DNA of 64,000 nt from Fretibacterium sp. OH1220_COT-178 (GCF_003860125.1 NZ_RQYL01000002.1:1-64000), one strand, 5' to 3'; positions 17,134 to 26,300 are shown, numbered from the stretch's first letter. The notes: generated from the sequence alone by a model not told the origin. Translations and numbers: made by a program.

Positions 17134-18078
17134 CTACATTTCCTCTTCCAGCATCAGCATGTTATGCTCCAACAGCTGATGCTCCTGAAAGTCCAGCAGA
17201 TGCAGATAGTGATCGGCACACCGGAGCAGGACCTTGGTGGGGAAGACCCCGCTCATCTGGACACCCTTCACGGAGACACCAAAATAGGCTGCTTCGGAAC
17301 GGATCAGCTCCACCACACGGTAGAGCGGCGTGCTGTCCGTGTCGAACATGTTCATGGAGACCGCCGCCTCCTCGTATCCATCCGGGGTGAAGGCCACCGC
17401 CCGGATGGTGCTGAACCCGCCCGAGGGGCCGCGGACCATCTTGGCAATCTTCTTGGCGATCTCCAAGTCGGTCGTGTTCAGAATCACGTTGACGGCCACC
17501 AGGTTCCGCTCCCCGGCGCTCACGATCGTGGCGCCGCTCTTCTCGGAGAGTAGCCCCTTGCCTAGGTCGGGCGCTCGTGCCTCGAGGAGCGCGGGGTTGT
17601 CCTGATTCTCCTCCAGGAGCTTTTTCAGCCCCTCGTACTGGCCCTGGCGGATGAAGGAGATCTCACGCCGCTCCTCGGACCGCGCGTTGACGCCGGCGAA
17701 GTAGATCGGTACGCCGTACTTTTCCCACAGCTCCTGCCCGATGCGGAAGGCCAGGTCCTTGACTTCGTCCAGGCCAATGTTGCGCAGTGGGAAAAGCGGG
17801 ATGGTGTCCTGAGCGCCGATACGGGGGTGCTTGCCCTTCTGTTTTCGCATATCGATAAGCTCGTAGGCCCTGCCGGCCAGTGCCACCAAAGCCTTTGCCA
17901 ACGGTTCGGGTTCGCCGATGAGCTCGACGGGAGTACGGTCGAAATCCGCGTCCGGGTAGCAGTCGATGAGACGGACACCGGGAATGCCCCGAACCGATTC
18001 GACGATGGCGTCCACGACCGCACGGTCGCGTCCGGCACTGACGTTGGGAGCGGAATGCACATATTGCTTGCTGGCCAT
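17134..18078 (-). CDS. ftcD: Glutamate formimidoyltransferase
   Basis: This 314-residue single-domain formiminotransferase moves the formimino group of formiminoglutamate (or, in purine fermenters, formiminoglycine) to tetrahydrofolate. Conserved segments are HSAPNVSAGRDRAVVDAIVE, DADFDRTPVELIG, KGKHPRIGAQDTIPLFPL and GARNLVAVNVILNT-like AGERNLVAVNVILNT. It lacks the cyclodeaminase half found in the fused animal enzyme. GGAG precedes ATG 18078. It lies among purine- and amide-degrading genes, so histidine or purine breakdown are both possible. Confidence 0.92.
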   Translation of the reverse strand: MASKQYVHSAPNVSAGRDRAVVDAIVESVRGIPGVRLIDCYPDADFDRTPVELIGEPEPLAKALVALAGRAYELIDMRKQKGKHPRIGAQDTIPLFPLRNIGLDEVKDLAFRIGQELWEKYGVPIYFAGVNARSEERREISFIRQGQYEGLKKLLEENQDNPALLEARAPDLGKGLLSEKSGATIVSAGERNLVAVNVILNTTDLEIAKKIAKMVRGPSGGFSTIRAVAFTPDGYEEAAVSMNMFDTDSTPLYRVVELIRSEAAYFGVSVKGVQMSGVFPTKVLLRCADHYLHLLDFQEHQLLEHNMLMLEEEM

Positions 18079-18190
18079 CTTTTTCTCCTTCCGAATGACT
18101 TCAAGATTGGTTTTACGAAAATTCCCTCGCTCACCCCAACCCCTGCACCTGCGAGGAAAAACACGAACTACCTTTTACCGTCAAATGCGG

Positions 18191-19342
18191 TTACCCGGGA
18201 ATCGTCTCGATGTACTTTCTGAGAATCCTCGCCGACTCGAGCACCGACCTGATGGAGACGTACTCATCGGCCTGATGGAAGAAACGTTCCTCTCCGGGCC
18301 CGATAACCACAAAGGGGACCCCTAATTTGGGGACAAACACGGAGGCATCCGTGAAGTAGGAAATTCCGGTCATTTCCCACGGGAGACCCAGATCCTTGAA
18401 AATGTGTGCAAAACGGCGCACCAGGGGTGCGTCCTCATCCATTCCCAAAGCCTGGCGATCCAAATAAGGAACGATCTCCAAAACAAGAGGTGGGTTCTTC
18501 TGCATCTGGACTCGGGCGAGCTCGTGAATTTGTTCCATGAGCCCCACGTGCGCGATTCCCGGAGAGGTTCTTATATCGAAGGTCGCCTCCGCCCTGTCGG
18601 GGACGACATTGGAACTGATGGAACCATGCAGCCCCGTTATGACGCAGGTAGACAACCCGAGAAGCGGGTATCGTCCTCTTTTGCGGAGCATGATGGATAT
18701 GGAACGGGCCAAAGCCGATATCTGCTCTACAGCATTGACGCCCTGATCCGGCCGGGAGGCATGAGCGCTCAGTCCCCTGGCTTTCACCGAAAGGCCCAAG
18801 GCCCCCTTACCAGCCAACCCTATTCGACCGTTAGTGGGTTTGACGATGACCATCTCCATCACTCGGTCAAGCTTACCGCTGTTGCACAAGGCCTGAGCCC
18901 CCATCCCTCCATACTCCTCATCGGCGGTAAAACAAAAATGGACGTCCATCGACGGCTCAAACCCCTTTTGCAGGAGCTCAAGCGCCACCAGAACGATGCT
19001 GGTCACCCCACCCTTCATATCCGCAGCACCGCGCCCATAGAGGCAGTCTCCATCGCAAAAGGCGGAGAAGGGGGCATGGGTCCACGACTCCTCGGAGTCC
19101 ACATTGACGGTATCCAGGTGCCCAGCCACGGCGACGGCCCGACTGCGGTCCCGCCCCGGCAAGGTGAGCATCATGGAGGCTCTGTTGGCCCCATGATCGA
19201 TGATTGTGATATCGGAGGTGAGACCGCCCAACAGCTCTTTCAGAAAGAGGACGGCATCCTTCTCATCTCCTGCAGGCTGAGGGGTACGGATACGGATCAG
19301 CTGCCCCAGAATCTCTCTGGCGCATTGCTCGGGCTCAAACAA
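18191..19342 (-). CDS. M20-family peptidase/deacylase (ArgE/DapE-like) with altered metal ligand
   Basis: The 383-residue protein has the M20 di-zinc layout: GHLDTVN, LYGRGAADMKGG, FTADEEYGGMGA and a C-terminal ERFFHQADEYV. However, the segment that is normally EPT (Glu is a zinc ligand) reads VIVKPTNGRIG, with Lys from an AAA codon. One G-to-A change from GAA would explain this. The enzyme may therefore be impaired or bind one metal. TTG 19342 is the likely start because GGAGG lies 8 bases before it; ATG 19369 has no site. The PucR/CdaR-type regulator gene lies upstream. Confidence 0.85.
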   Translation of the reverse strand: MFEPEQCAREILGQLIRIRTPQPAGDEKDAVLFLKELLGGLTSDITIIDHGANRASMMLTLPGRDRSRAVAVAGHLDTVNVDSEESWTHAPFSAFCDGDCLYGRGAADMKGGVTSIVLVALELLQKGFEPSMDVHFCFTADEEYGGMGAQALCNSGKLDRVMEMVIVKPTNGRIGLAGKGALGLSVKARGLSAHASRPDQGVNAVEQISALARSISIMLRKRGRYPLLGLSTCVITGLHGSISSNVVPDRAEATFDIRTSPGIAHVGLMEQIHELARVQMQKNPPLVLEIVPYLDRQALGMDEDAPLVRRFAHIFKDLGLPWEMTGISYFTDASVFVPKLGVPFVVIGPGEERFFHQADEYVSIRSVLESARILRKYIETIPG

Positions 19343-19471
19343 TCTAGTCTCCTCCCTTAAGACTGACATCTAAGGTCTCGAAGAAAAGACTGACCGTGTT
19401 CCATATTAAGAGAGGTAAAGGATAAAAGCACTGACTCGATCCATAAAATAATCGAGATATTTTTGTTTTTT

Positions 19472-19486
19472 TTGACAAAAAGTCAA
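19472..19486. promoter_or_regulatory. Inverted repeat upstream of the ArgE/DapE-like gene
   Basis: TTGAC-AAAAA-GTCAA is a perfect 5-base inverted repeat in an A/T-rich stretch between the regulator stop and the M20 gene. On the minus strand its first half (TTGACT) can serve as a -35 with AAAATA 17 bases on. It may be a promoter with an operator. The regulator stop at 19577 lies inside another hairpin (19567-19598). Confidence 0.4.
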
Positions 19487-19576
19487 GAAAAATTAAAGTC
19501 CTTGGCGAGACAGTTTTTACGTTCCAATGAGCTCCAGAAAAGCACGGGATGAAACGGGATCAAGGGGAGCAAAAAA

Positions 19577-20764
19577 TCACGTTTTCTGATTTTTGCTCAG
19601 GACCCTATGAATGCGCAACGCAAGGGAAAGGTTAAAGCGACGTTCTCCATCGTGCGCGGAGAGATCCAGAATTTCATGAATCCGCTTCAGACGATAACGC
19701 AGGGTATTGTAGTGCAAAGAAAGGATTTTTGCGGCCCGCCCCAGATCTCCACCGCACTCCTCTACACAGAGTAACGTGTGGATAAGTTCCTCTCCATCCC
19801 TGGATTCCCTCAGCAAAGGCCCAAGGGTCTCCCGGCAAAATTCCCGGGCCGGCTCCATGTCCGCCAATATGGCAATCATGCGAGATCCTCCAAGTTGTTC
19901 CCAAAAGACAAAGTCTTGCGGGGAAAGTCCACTTCGGAGAATCATCTGAGCCTGGTAGGCCTCCTGATAACTTTGATGGGCCTCAATGAGCTTTGCATGC
20001 CATCTCCCGGCCGAGGCAAAAAATTTTGTCCCGTAGCGGTCTCCGGCATCGTAGAGGGCGTCTTCCAGGACCTCCCTCAAAGCGTTTCTGAAGTCCCGGA
20101 GACATGCCTCCCGTCCCCGCACTTCCGGAAGGGGAAGGGACAGCAAAACGATGAGGGAATCCGGAAGACGAGCATAAATGGACTTGGGGAAGAAAGCCAG
20201 AACCCGGGACTGGATCAGATTAAAGCTGCCCAACAAGGCTTCATCCGACACTGATCCGCTAGCCTTGTCCACGTTGGACGAAACGATGAGGCATACGATG
20301 CCCCCGTCCAGTCTCCAATGGAAGGCCCGGGCACGGTTTCGAATTTCCTCCTCGTGGAAAATCCGACCATAGATGAGGTCCTGCACAAGCTCATTACGAT
20401 AGCGGGTCTTCAAGCGACTCTCTGCCAGCCGCTGTCCGTAGAAAAGCCGCAGGACCGACAGGCAGTCCCCCAAACGGCCCTGAGGGGCTCCCGAAAGGCC
20501 ATTCGGACAATCCAGTACCAGGCGACCGATGACATTTCCAGAGACATCGACTTCGTACGATGTGTAGATTCGAACGATCTCTCGGAGGGGAAAAGAGAGC
20601 ATTCGTTCCTCGAAGGCAGGGTCCCCGCAGCAAATGACTTTTCCCGTATCCAACTCTCGCCAAGCGACACCGACGGAGAGTTCGTTTCGAATCTCCTCAA
20701 GGATTTCAGGAAGCCCTTCATCACCCAGCAGAAGTGGGACAAAGTCGGAAAGTGAGCGTCTCAT
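19577..20764 (-). CDS. PucR/CdaR-type transcriptional regulator
   Basis: The 395-residue protein ends in the PucR-type helix-turn-helix: LIHTLLCVEECGGDLGRAAKILSLHYNTLRYRLKRIHEILDL (about residues 330-373). The middle region (about 150-310) looks like the GGDEF-like CdaR domain, with RYGTKFFASAGRW and SYQEAYQA. The N-terminal 100 residues look like a sensory domain and keep ICCGDPAFEERML. Relatives control purine, diacid or amino-acid catabolism. It precedes the M20 and ftcD genes on the same strand. No good ribosome-binding site lies before ATG 20764; coupling to the tiny gene just upstream is possible. Confidence 0.85.
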   Translation of the reverse strand: MRRSLSDFVPLLLGDEGLPEILEEIRNELSVGVAWRELDTGKVICCGDPAFEERMLSFPLREIVRIYTSYEVDVSGNVIGRLVLDCPNGLSGAPQGRLGDCLSVLRLFYGQRLAESRLKTRYRNELVQDLIYGRIFHEEEIRNRARAFHWRLDGGIVCLIVSSNVDKASGSVSDEALLGSFNLIQSRVLAFFPKSIYARLPDSLIVLLSLPLPEVRGREACLRDFRNALREVLEDALYDAGDRYGTKFFASAGRWHAKLIEAHQSYQEAYQAQMILRSGLSPQDFVFWEQLGGSRMIAILADMEPAREFCRETLGPLLRESRDGEELIHTLLCVEECGGDLGRAAKILSLHYNTLRYRLKRIHEILDLSAHDGERRFNLSLALRIHRVLSKNQKT

Positions 20765-20770
20765 AGGGCT

Positions 20771-20887
20771 TTAAGGGAACACAGCTCCGCACGGATCGGG
20801 ACAGGCCACACACCGCCCGCCTCCGGCATCAGCAAAAAACCGAAGCCCCATACAGAGCAGGGCTCCAAGGACAAACGCACAACTCAT
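20771..20887 (-). CDS. Small 38-residue Cys-rich hydrophobic peptide
   Basis: This open frame has ATG 20887 preceded by GGAG at 8 bases. It encodes a peptide with a hydrophobic N-terminal half (MSCAFVLGALLCMGLRFF) and a Cys-containing tail (CVACPDPCG). It ends 6 bases before the regulator gene starts, so it may be a leader peptide that couples translation, or a small membrane protein. I recognise no family. The four Cys and the spacing could also be chance. Confidence 0.35.
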   Translation of the reverse strand: MSCAFVLGALLCMGLRFFADAGGGRCVACPDPCGAVFP

Positions 20888-21044
20888 GGTTCAGGACTCC
20901 TTTTTACTCAGGAGATCGAGAGAGAGAGAGAGGGGAGGACGGCAGTTTTCTACAAACTCAACATTTGCAATTCTCTCTCTGCGTTATCGTGGGCTCATAC
21001 ACCGAAAAGGGAGGGGGAAATCACTTTCAGATAGAATTGGTCCC

Positions 21045-21323
21045 TCAGGACCGCACCCAACAGAACTTCCGTCCTCCAAGACATCCGATCTCGACTTCGA
21101 GGCCGTAAATCGCAGACAGCAGCTCGCCGTCGATCACATCGGCCGACGGGCCCCATACGGCCAGCCACCCTTTTCGCAGAACCGCCATGGTTCGTCCCAC
21201 ACCAAGCGCATGGTCAGGAAAATGTGTCGTCATGATAGTCCCCGTCCCTTGATCTTTCAAGCTTACTACCAAGCAATCGTTACTCAGTGATAATTGTAGC
21301 TCAACTAAATCTTCGCCTCGCAC
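21045..21323 (-). pseudogene. C-terminal fragment of an iron-siderophore-type ABC ATPase
   Basis: The last 60 residues of this 92-codon frame match the C-terminus of FecE/FepC-like ATPases: TTHFPDHALGVGRTMAVLRKGWLAVWGPSADVIDGELLSAIYGLEVEIG. It contains the switch His region, the D-loop-following PDHAL, and LYG-like AIYG. Walker A, the signature motif and Walker B are all missing and are not found upstream. The piece is a remnant, at the edge of the AT-rich spacer. Confidence 0.7.
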
Positions 21324-21780
21324 AATGAAGCGTGATATTTTTTCAATTTACCTGCTTATTTATCTCAACAATCTGACTACTATTTGCAGAAATTTATCGT
21401 TCGGTACATCCCATAAGTCAAATTTCCTAGGCCAAAAACGCGCGTTCGTGTTCATAAAAACTAAGCAACCGACACAGTTGATAGCGAAACTCAGTGATCG
21501 ACACAACTTGCTATACTCGTTGGTCGCCTGCTTATCACTCGGTTTGCTGGTTATCTGCTTATTATGTACGTTTTTATCTCATTCGAAACTTCCTGTTACG
21601 TTTAGGTTGTAAATGCGAGCACCTATTTGCCCTGCATTTTACGCTATTTTTATATTTATTATAAAATATTATTTTATACGCATTATTCTTTCGACAGCCA
21701 GAGCTGAAGTCCACCCAGGCTCCCGCTTTTTCGTGTGTTCTCAAGCCCGGCACGAGTCGCTCCGCTTCCGTTGGAACTCG
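21324..21780. other. AT-rich spacer without supportable genes
   Basis: This stretch is far more AT-rich than its surroundings and holds only short chance frames. It contains the first copy of a 19-base sequence (21518-21536) that recurs at 50878-50896. It follows the ABC-ATPase remnant, so it may be a decayed insertion or deletion scar. Confidence 0.5.
21518..21536 (+). repeat. 19-base repeat, copy 1
   Basis: CGTTGGTCGCCTGCTTATC occurs here and again at 50878-50896 in the same orientation, both in gene-free spacers next to degenerate sequence. It could be the edge of a dispersed intergenic element. Confidence 0.55.
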
Positions 21781-21838
21781 CTTGGCCACTGGAGAACAAC
21801 TCCTGCATGCGCTGAGGCTTCTTCCCCGAACCGTCGGA

Positions 21839-22510
21839 TCAGCCGATCAGTTCCCGAACGGCATGAGCGGCGATCCCCCGCCCCGAAATGGCCGGAACCC
21901 CTGCTATTCTGCGCGCCAGCGCCTTCATGGACTCGGTGTACCCGATGCAGTCGAGGATCAGAAGCTCCGCGCCCCATCGTTTGAGCTCCATGGCGGCTCG
22001 CCCCACGGCCTCGTCGGCGCCGGCGTAGGGGGAGGCCGGTACGGCCCGGACCGCCCCCCCGAGCGCACTCCATCGCCGCTCGGCCTGAGGAACCTGCTCC
22101 GGGGATGGGATGAGGATCCCCAGCCGTCTTCCCTCCGCAACCGCGCTCACCGTGTGGAAGAGGAGCCTCTGCGGCCGAATCAGCAGTCCGCTCTCCTCGA
22201 GCTCCGCAAATTCGCCGGTGCAGAGCAGCAGCACCAGGGAGACCCCGGCGCCGAAGTGCTCCTTGATCCGCTCGACGACCCTAGGGGTGATATGGCGTTC
22301 GGCGACCTGTACGGACGCCCCATCCGCCAAACGGGTCACGAGGACATAGTCGTCCCCCTTTGGAGCCAAGTCCGCAATCTCCTCCCGAGAAAGCCCGTCC
22401 AGAGCCCCGGACTCCTTCAGGACGACATCGCCCAGGATGGCGGAGATCTCCGGGACCACGTCCGTTCGCGGGGACTGGCCGATCGTCACCGTGCCGACAA
22501 TGCGTTCCAT
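21839..22510 (-). CDS. AroM-family protein
   Basis: The 223-residue protein belongs to the AroM family (racemase-like fold, function unproven). It starts MERIVGTVTIGQSPRTDVVPEI, the family hallmark, and contains LVTRLADGASVQVAERHI and ILDCIGYTESMK with a conserved Cys. ATG 22510 has GGAGG about 9 bases upstream; the frame is open further up but has no site. It is the last gene of the ten-gene Dpp/OPT operon, after DUF1177. Confidence 0.88.
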   Translation of the reverse strand: MERIVGTVTIGQSPRTDVVPEISAILGDVVLKESGALDGLSREEIADLAPKGDDYVLVTRLADGASVQVAERHITPRVVERIKEHFGAGVSLVLLLCTGEFAELEESGLLIRPQRLLFHTVSAVAEGRRLGILIPSPEQVPQAERRWSALGGAVRAVPASPYAGADEAVGRAAMELKRWGAELLILDCIGYTESMKALARRIAGVPAISGRGIAAHAVRELIG

Positions 22511-22586
22511 CAAAGGATCCCTCCTCGACCGGAGCGGCTCCGTCTTTTCCCGGCAGTTCCGGGAAAAGACGGACGACCGCACATCT

Positions 22587-23528
22587 TCAGTTCCTTCCCA
22601 GCGTCTGCAGGTGCTTCATCGGCCCGTACAGTTTGAGGAGCCGTTCAAATTCCAGGGGATCGTAAAAACGCAGTTTTCCCTCCCCGAAGGCCTTGCCCAC
22701 CTCGATGGCAAACCGCACGACCGCCTCGATATCCGACACCTGGGAGGCCCCCGTCGCACACCCCGGTACGGCTGTCTCCGCGGTCAGAGCCACCCCCACG
22801 ACCGGCGCTCCGGTCGCCGTACAGGGCTGCAGGATGCTGTTCAGATGATAGAGACCGTTTCCGTAGGGCGTGATGTCCTGGGTGGTGATCGGAAAGACCA
22901 CCGGTGCCTTGCCCGTCACGTAGCTCATGACGTCGAGCAGATCCTCGGCGGTCCGCAGAATGTAGCCCTCCTTTACCGTAGGAGAGATGGCGAAACCCCG
23001 GTGGTTGATCACCCTGTTGCCGCGCGTCGTGTCGATCGAGAGCACCGCGTCGAGGTCCGGGTTCATCTCCTCCGCGTTCGCGATCTGCATGTTGATCGGA
23101 GAATCCATGAAGGGGACGGGGTCGTGCGGCCGCGTCGGGGCGTCGGGGCATATATGCGTGGAGACGAAGACGTCTCCCTCCAACAGATCCCCCAGTTTTG
23201 CCATCGCGCCAAGCTTCAGGGCGACCGCAACAGCGGCCACGGCTCCGTCCGCGTCAGAGACAAGCCCGATCCTTTCCGGACGTGCCCCTATGCCGCCCAG
23301 ACGGCCGACAATCCCCAGAGTGGGAGCCGCACCGCCGCCGCGTTTTCCCTTTTTCCCCTCAAACCACACCTTGACAAAATCCGTGTGCCCATTGGGCCCC
23401 TCGACGGTCTTGACCTCGATCGCCTCGGCCCCAATCCCGACCTCCATCAACGCCCTTCGGACGTCCTTCCCGCACACCGAGGGGCTGTCCAGCAATTCAT
23501 AGGACTCCATCACATATTTTATGGACAT
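22587..23528 (-). CDS. DUF1177-family protein
   Basis: The 313-residue protein matches the DUF1177 family by layout. It shows VMESYELLDSPSVCGKDV, EGPNGHTDFVKVWFEG, FVSTHICPDAPTRPHDPVPFMDSP and SIDTTRGNRVINHRGFAISPTVKEGYIL. The His and Asp residues in the middle could bind a metal. Function is not known. It sits between DUF917 and AroM genes, with GGAGG 6 bases before ATG 23528. Confidence 0.88.
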   Translation of the reverse strand: MSIKYVMESYELLDSPSVCGKDVRRALMEVGIGAEAIEVKTVEGPNGHTDFVKVWFEGKKGKRGGGAAPTLGIVGRLGGIGARPERIGLVSDADGAVAAVAVALKLGAMAKLGDLLEGDVFVSTHICPDAPTRPHDPVPFMDSPINMQIANAEEMNPDLDAVLSIDTTRGNRVINHRGFAISPTVKEGYILRTAEDLLDVMSYVTGKAPVVFPITTQDITPYGNGLYHLNSILQPCTATGAPVVGVALTAETAVPGCATGASQVSDIEAVVRFAIEVGKAFGEGKLRFYDPLEFERLLKLYGPMKHLQTLGRN

Positions 23529-23543
23529 CGTTTGCCTCCCGAA

Positions 23544-24608
23544 TCACACAATAGTCTTTCCCACAATGGGCTCGACGGCGCGCAGCAGCTCCTCGCAGCG
23601 CATCCCCTCCCCCAGGATCAGCCGGTCCGCGGGGACGTGGATCACGAACACGCGGTCCCCTTTCTGCAGCTCCGCAGTCGCGACGGGCAGACCATCATCC
23701 TCACGGAGCGTCGCGATGAGGTCCGGGAAGGTTCCGATCCGTCTCCCGCAGACTTCCAAGGTCATGTACTCGTTCCAAAACGTCGCTTCACAGGTCCCGA
23801 GAAGAACCCGACCGACATCGAAGCCTCCCCGGGTCTCCAGGGTCACCTCCGTAACCTCCGAACGCAATACCACCGAACCGTCCAGGAACCCCACGACCGA
23901 ACGCGCCACAGCCTCTCCCCCATCCGCCCGAGCGTCCATCATGCGCCCCCCGAGCGCAATGGCCTGCCTCAGAGCACCGGGGGCACCGAACTGTCTTGCG
24001 TAGGAGGCCTTGACGGGATTCCGGGCGACGGCTACGAGCCCTCCGGCCTTCTCGGCCGCAATCCGCACCATGGAGGCCGCCGTCTCGAGTCTTCCCGCAA
24101 CGAAGGTCTCAAGATACAGCCCCCGCTCCGGATTTCCTCCCACGGCGGCCTGGCGGGACAGGTAATCGGGGTCTCGGTGCAGCCCCATGGAGCCCATGAT
24201 CCCCGTCGGATGAGCCCTGCCGTTGCACAGGGCGTCGACCACGGGCAGTCCCATCAGAGCGGCGGACAGCCAGCCGTTCGTGATGGAGCTTCCCCCGCAC
24301 TCGTTCGGGATGAACCCTCCGGGACGCGGACAGCCGTTCTCCATAAGCAGCTCCACGGCCCGAACGTAGTCCTGTGGGAGGGCCTGCGCCTCCTTGGCCG
24401 CAGGGGCGCCGACCGCCGAGCCCGTCACAAGAATCGTATCGGGGTCTACTTCGTCCGCATCCAATAGCCGGACCTCCCCCAGAGACAGGGCACGTTCCGC
24501 GTTCAATCGTCCCTTCGACAGGCTCCCTCCTCCCCCGCCGCCCAAAACGGCGCCGCCGAGCAATGCGGCCTCGGCCACCTCCCTGGTGAGCGTCGTCACC
24601 GGCTTCAT
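23544..24608 (-). CDS. DUF917-family protein
   Basis: The 354-residue protein is of the DUF917 family, related to the C-terminal parts of hydantoinase-type proteins and to S-methyl-thiohydantoin desulfurase. Motifs are LLGGAVLGGGGGGSLSKG, GFIPNECGGSSITNGWLSAALMGLPVVDA, CNGRAHPTGIMGSMGL and VHVPADRLILG. It overlaps the OPT gene by 4 bases. It could act on a hydantoin, lactam or cyclic amide brought in by the transporters. This is inferred from context. Confidence 0.88.
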   Translation of the reverse strand: MKPVTTLTREVAEAALLGGAVLGGGGGGSLSKGRLNAERALSLGEVRLLDADEVDPDTILVTGSAVGAPAAKEAQALPQDYVRAVELLMENGCPRPGGFIPNECGGSSITNGWLSAALMGLPVVDALCNGRAHPTGIMGSMGLHRDPDYLSRQAAVGGNPERGLYLETFVAGRLETAASMVRIAAEKAGGLVAVARNPVKASYARQFGAPGALRQAIALGGRMMDARADGGEAVARSVVGFLDGSVVLRSEVTEVTLETRGGFDVGRVLLGTCEATFWNEYMTLEVCGRRIGTFPDLIATLREDDGLPVATAELQKGDRVFVIHVPADRLILGEGMRCEELLRAVEPIVGKTIV

Positions 24609-26251
24609 CCTCCGAAGCTCCTGAAGAGGGCGTTGACAAACCCGTAGATCCCGTCACCGGCGACGAAGCCGCCTCCATAGATCTCGAGTTCCGGCTTGAA
24701 CTTCTTCTCCAGGGGCCAGCGAATCAGCAGGGCCACGAGCAGCCCCACGCCATATACCGGATTGTTGATCAGAAGCCCCGTAGCGAACAGGATCCCCAGG
24801 GCCTTTTTGGCCCCGCCCAGGAACTGGAGCAGTCCTCCAAAAACAGCGGCACAGAGCAGCTGCCTGAGAATATCCTCGTTGAGCCCCGCCTTGATGGTGG
24901 CGGCAAACACCTTGCTGACGGGGGGAATCATGTTGAGACGGAAATGCAGGTTCATCAGGAGCCCCGTAACCCCCAGAGCGACCACGCCGCCCAGGAGCTC
25001 CGCGATCATCTGCTGCCTCCGTCCGTCCCTCTCGTAGACCGGATCCGCCCCTTTGCCCCTGATGATCCAGCCCGTCTTGAGGTCGTAGCCCATATCGGCG
25101 AAACAGGGGCCCGTGCTGGCCACATAGCCCGTCAGGAGAACCAGGGCATGGGGCGGAAACCCCATGAAGATCCCGAGGCTCAGGAAGATGATGGAGACGG
25201 CGAAGCCCGGAAACCATCCCGAGTGCATGGCCGAGAGCCCCACGAGCACCGGAGCGACGGAGGCCGAGAAGGCGCACCACAGGACCCAGAGGACGAGCTT
25301 GTCCGCAGGCATCTCGCTCCAAAGCCCACCCAGAACCGACAGGCACACCGCCCCTGCGGCAAACAAGAAAACATGGAGCACGAGCGTCCGTTTGAGGGCC
25401 GGAGCGGACACCGAGGAGTCCGCTACATCCGCTCGGGCTTCGGGACGGGCAAAGATGATCCTCAGCGCCTGGACGAGGGATACGAGTCCGGCCCCGATCA
25501 TGAAGCCATGGGGAATATAGGTCTTGCCCAGATCCGCAGGGAGGTTCTCCAGCCCGAAGAGCGGGGCGAGGGGCCCAAGGAAGGGCGCGAAATGAGCGAA
25601 GTAGCCGCGCACGATCAACCCCAGAGCCAGGGCGATCATCGCAAAGACGTTGGCGATGAAGGCAATGCCGATGCCCGCCATGGGCAATCCCTTGATGCCC
25701 AGGGACGGAAAGGCGAACAGCCGGCTGCTGCCGAGCGCTCCGATCAGGATTCCGAACAGCAGGTCGCGTCCCTTCTTTCCCCCTTCGTCGCCGGCGATCA
25801 GCGCCTGAGCCGTGGCAATCCCGGGAGGCCAGGAACCGGCCGCGGGAAAGAGTTCCGAATCGAAGGCCCGGTAGACGAAGTGCATTCCGATCAGGGTCGC
25901 GATGCCCGAGCCCAGCAACATGGGAAGCAGCAGAGCGAGGTCCCCATAGGCGTAAAAGATGGACACCGCGAGTAGCGTGCAGTTGGCCGCCGCAAACCCA
26001 GCCCCCGAGGTCATGGTCTGCACGAGGTTCTGGCGGTCCAAGGAACGGAATCGCCTCATCCCCTCCATGGGAAGCCGAGCCAACGACATCGCTATCAGGG
26101 CCCCGATAATCGAGGTGTTCGGCGTAAAGCCGATTCTGGAGATGATCTGCATGCAGATCACGGCCGATGCCGCGGATACGAGGACGCTCAACAGAAGCGT
26201 GCCTCCCTCCAGGGCCTTGACGTGTGGGGTCCCTTTGTTCCTGCTTTCCAT
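24605..26251 (-). CDS. OPT-family oligopeptide transporter
   Basis: The 548-residue integral membrane protein has 14 or more hydrophobic segments in the OPT family pattern, including NTSIIGALIAMSLARLPMEGMRRF, FDSELFPAAGSWPPGIATAQALIAGDEGGKKGRDLLFG and the C-terminal RWPLEKKF...GGGFVAGDGIYGFVNALF. The frame is open far upstream, but ATG 26251 has GAGGAG 7 bases before it and follows the ABC gene by 50 bases. It probably uses the proton gradient to import peptides or related amides. A second, ATP-driven peptide system is encoded just upstream. Confidence 0.88.
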   Translation of the reverse strand: MESRNKGTPHVKALEGGTLLLSVLVSAASAVICMQIISRIGFTPNTSIIGALIAMSLARLPMEGMRRFRSLDRQNLVQTMTSGAGFAAANCTLLAVSIFYAYGDLALLLPMLLGSGIATLIGMHFVYRAFDSELFPAAGSWPPGIATAQALIAGDEGGKKGRDLLFGILIGALGSSRLFAFPSLGIKGLPMAGIGIAFIANVFAMIALALGLIVRGYFAHFAPFLGPLAPLFGLENLPADLGKTYIPHGFMIGAGLVSLVQALRIIFARPEARADVADSSVSAPALKRTLVLHVFLFAAGAVCLSVLGGLWSEMPADKLVLWVLWCAFSASVAPVLVGLSAMHSGWFPGFAVSIIFLSLGIFMGFPPHALVLLTGYVASTGPCFADMGYDLKTGWIIRGKGADPVYERDGRRQQMIAELLGGVVALGVTGLLMNLHFRLNMIPPVSKVFAATIKAGLNEDILRQLLCAAVFGGLLQFLGGAKKALGILFATGLLINNPVYGVGLLVALLIRWPLEKKFKPELEIYGGGFVAGDGIYGFVNALFRSFGG

Positions 26252-26300
26252 ACTAAAACTCCTCTCTGCGATTTGAATTTCCGAATCCATTGCAGCTCCA

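Noticed and set aside
21574-21984. Open frames on both strands crossing the AT-rich spacer
   Set aside because: They run from AT-rich DNA into antisense of the AroM gene and have no ribosome-binding site or motifs.
22437-24467. 676-codon plus-strand open frame
   Set aside because: Antisense to AroM, DUF1177 and DUF917 genes; no recognisable domain.
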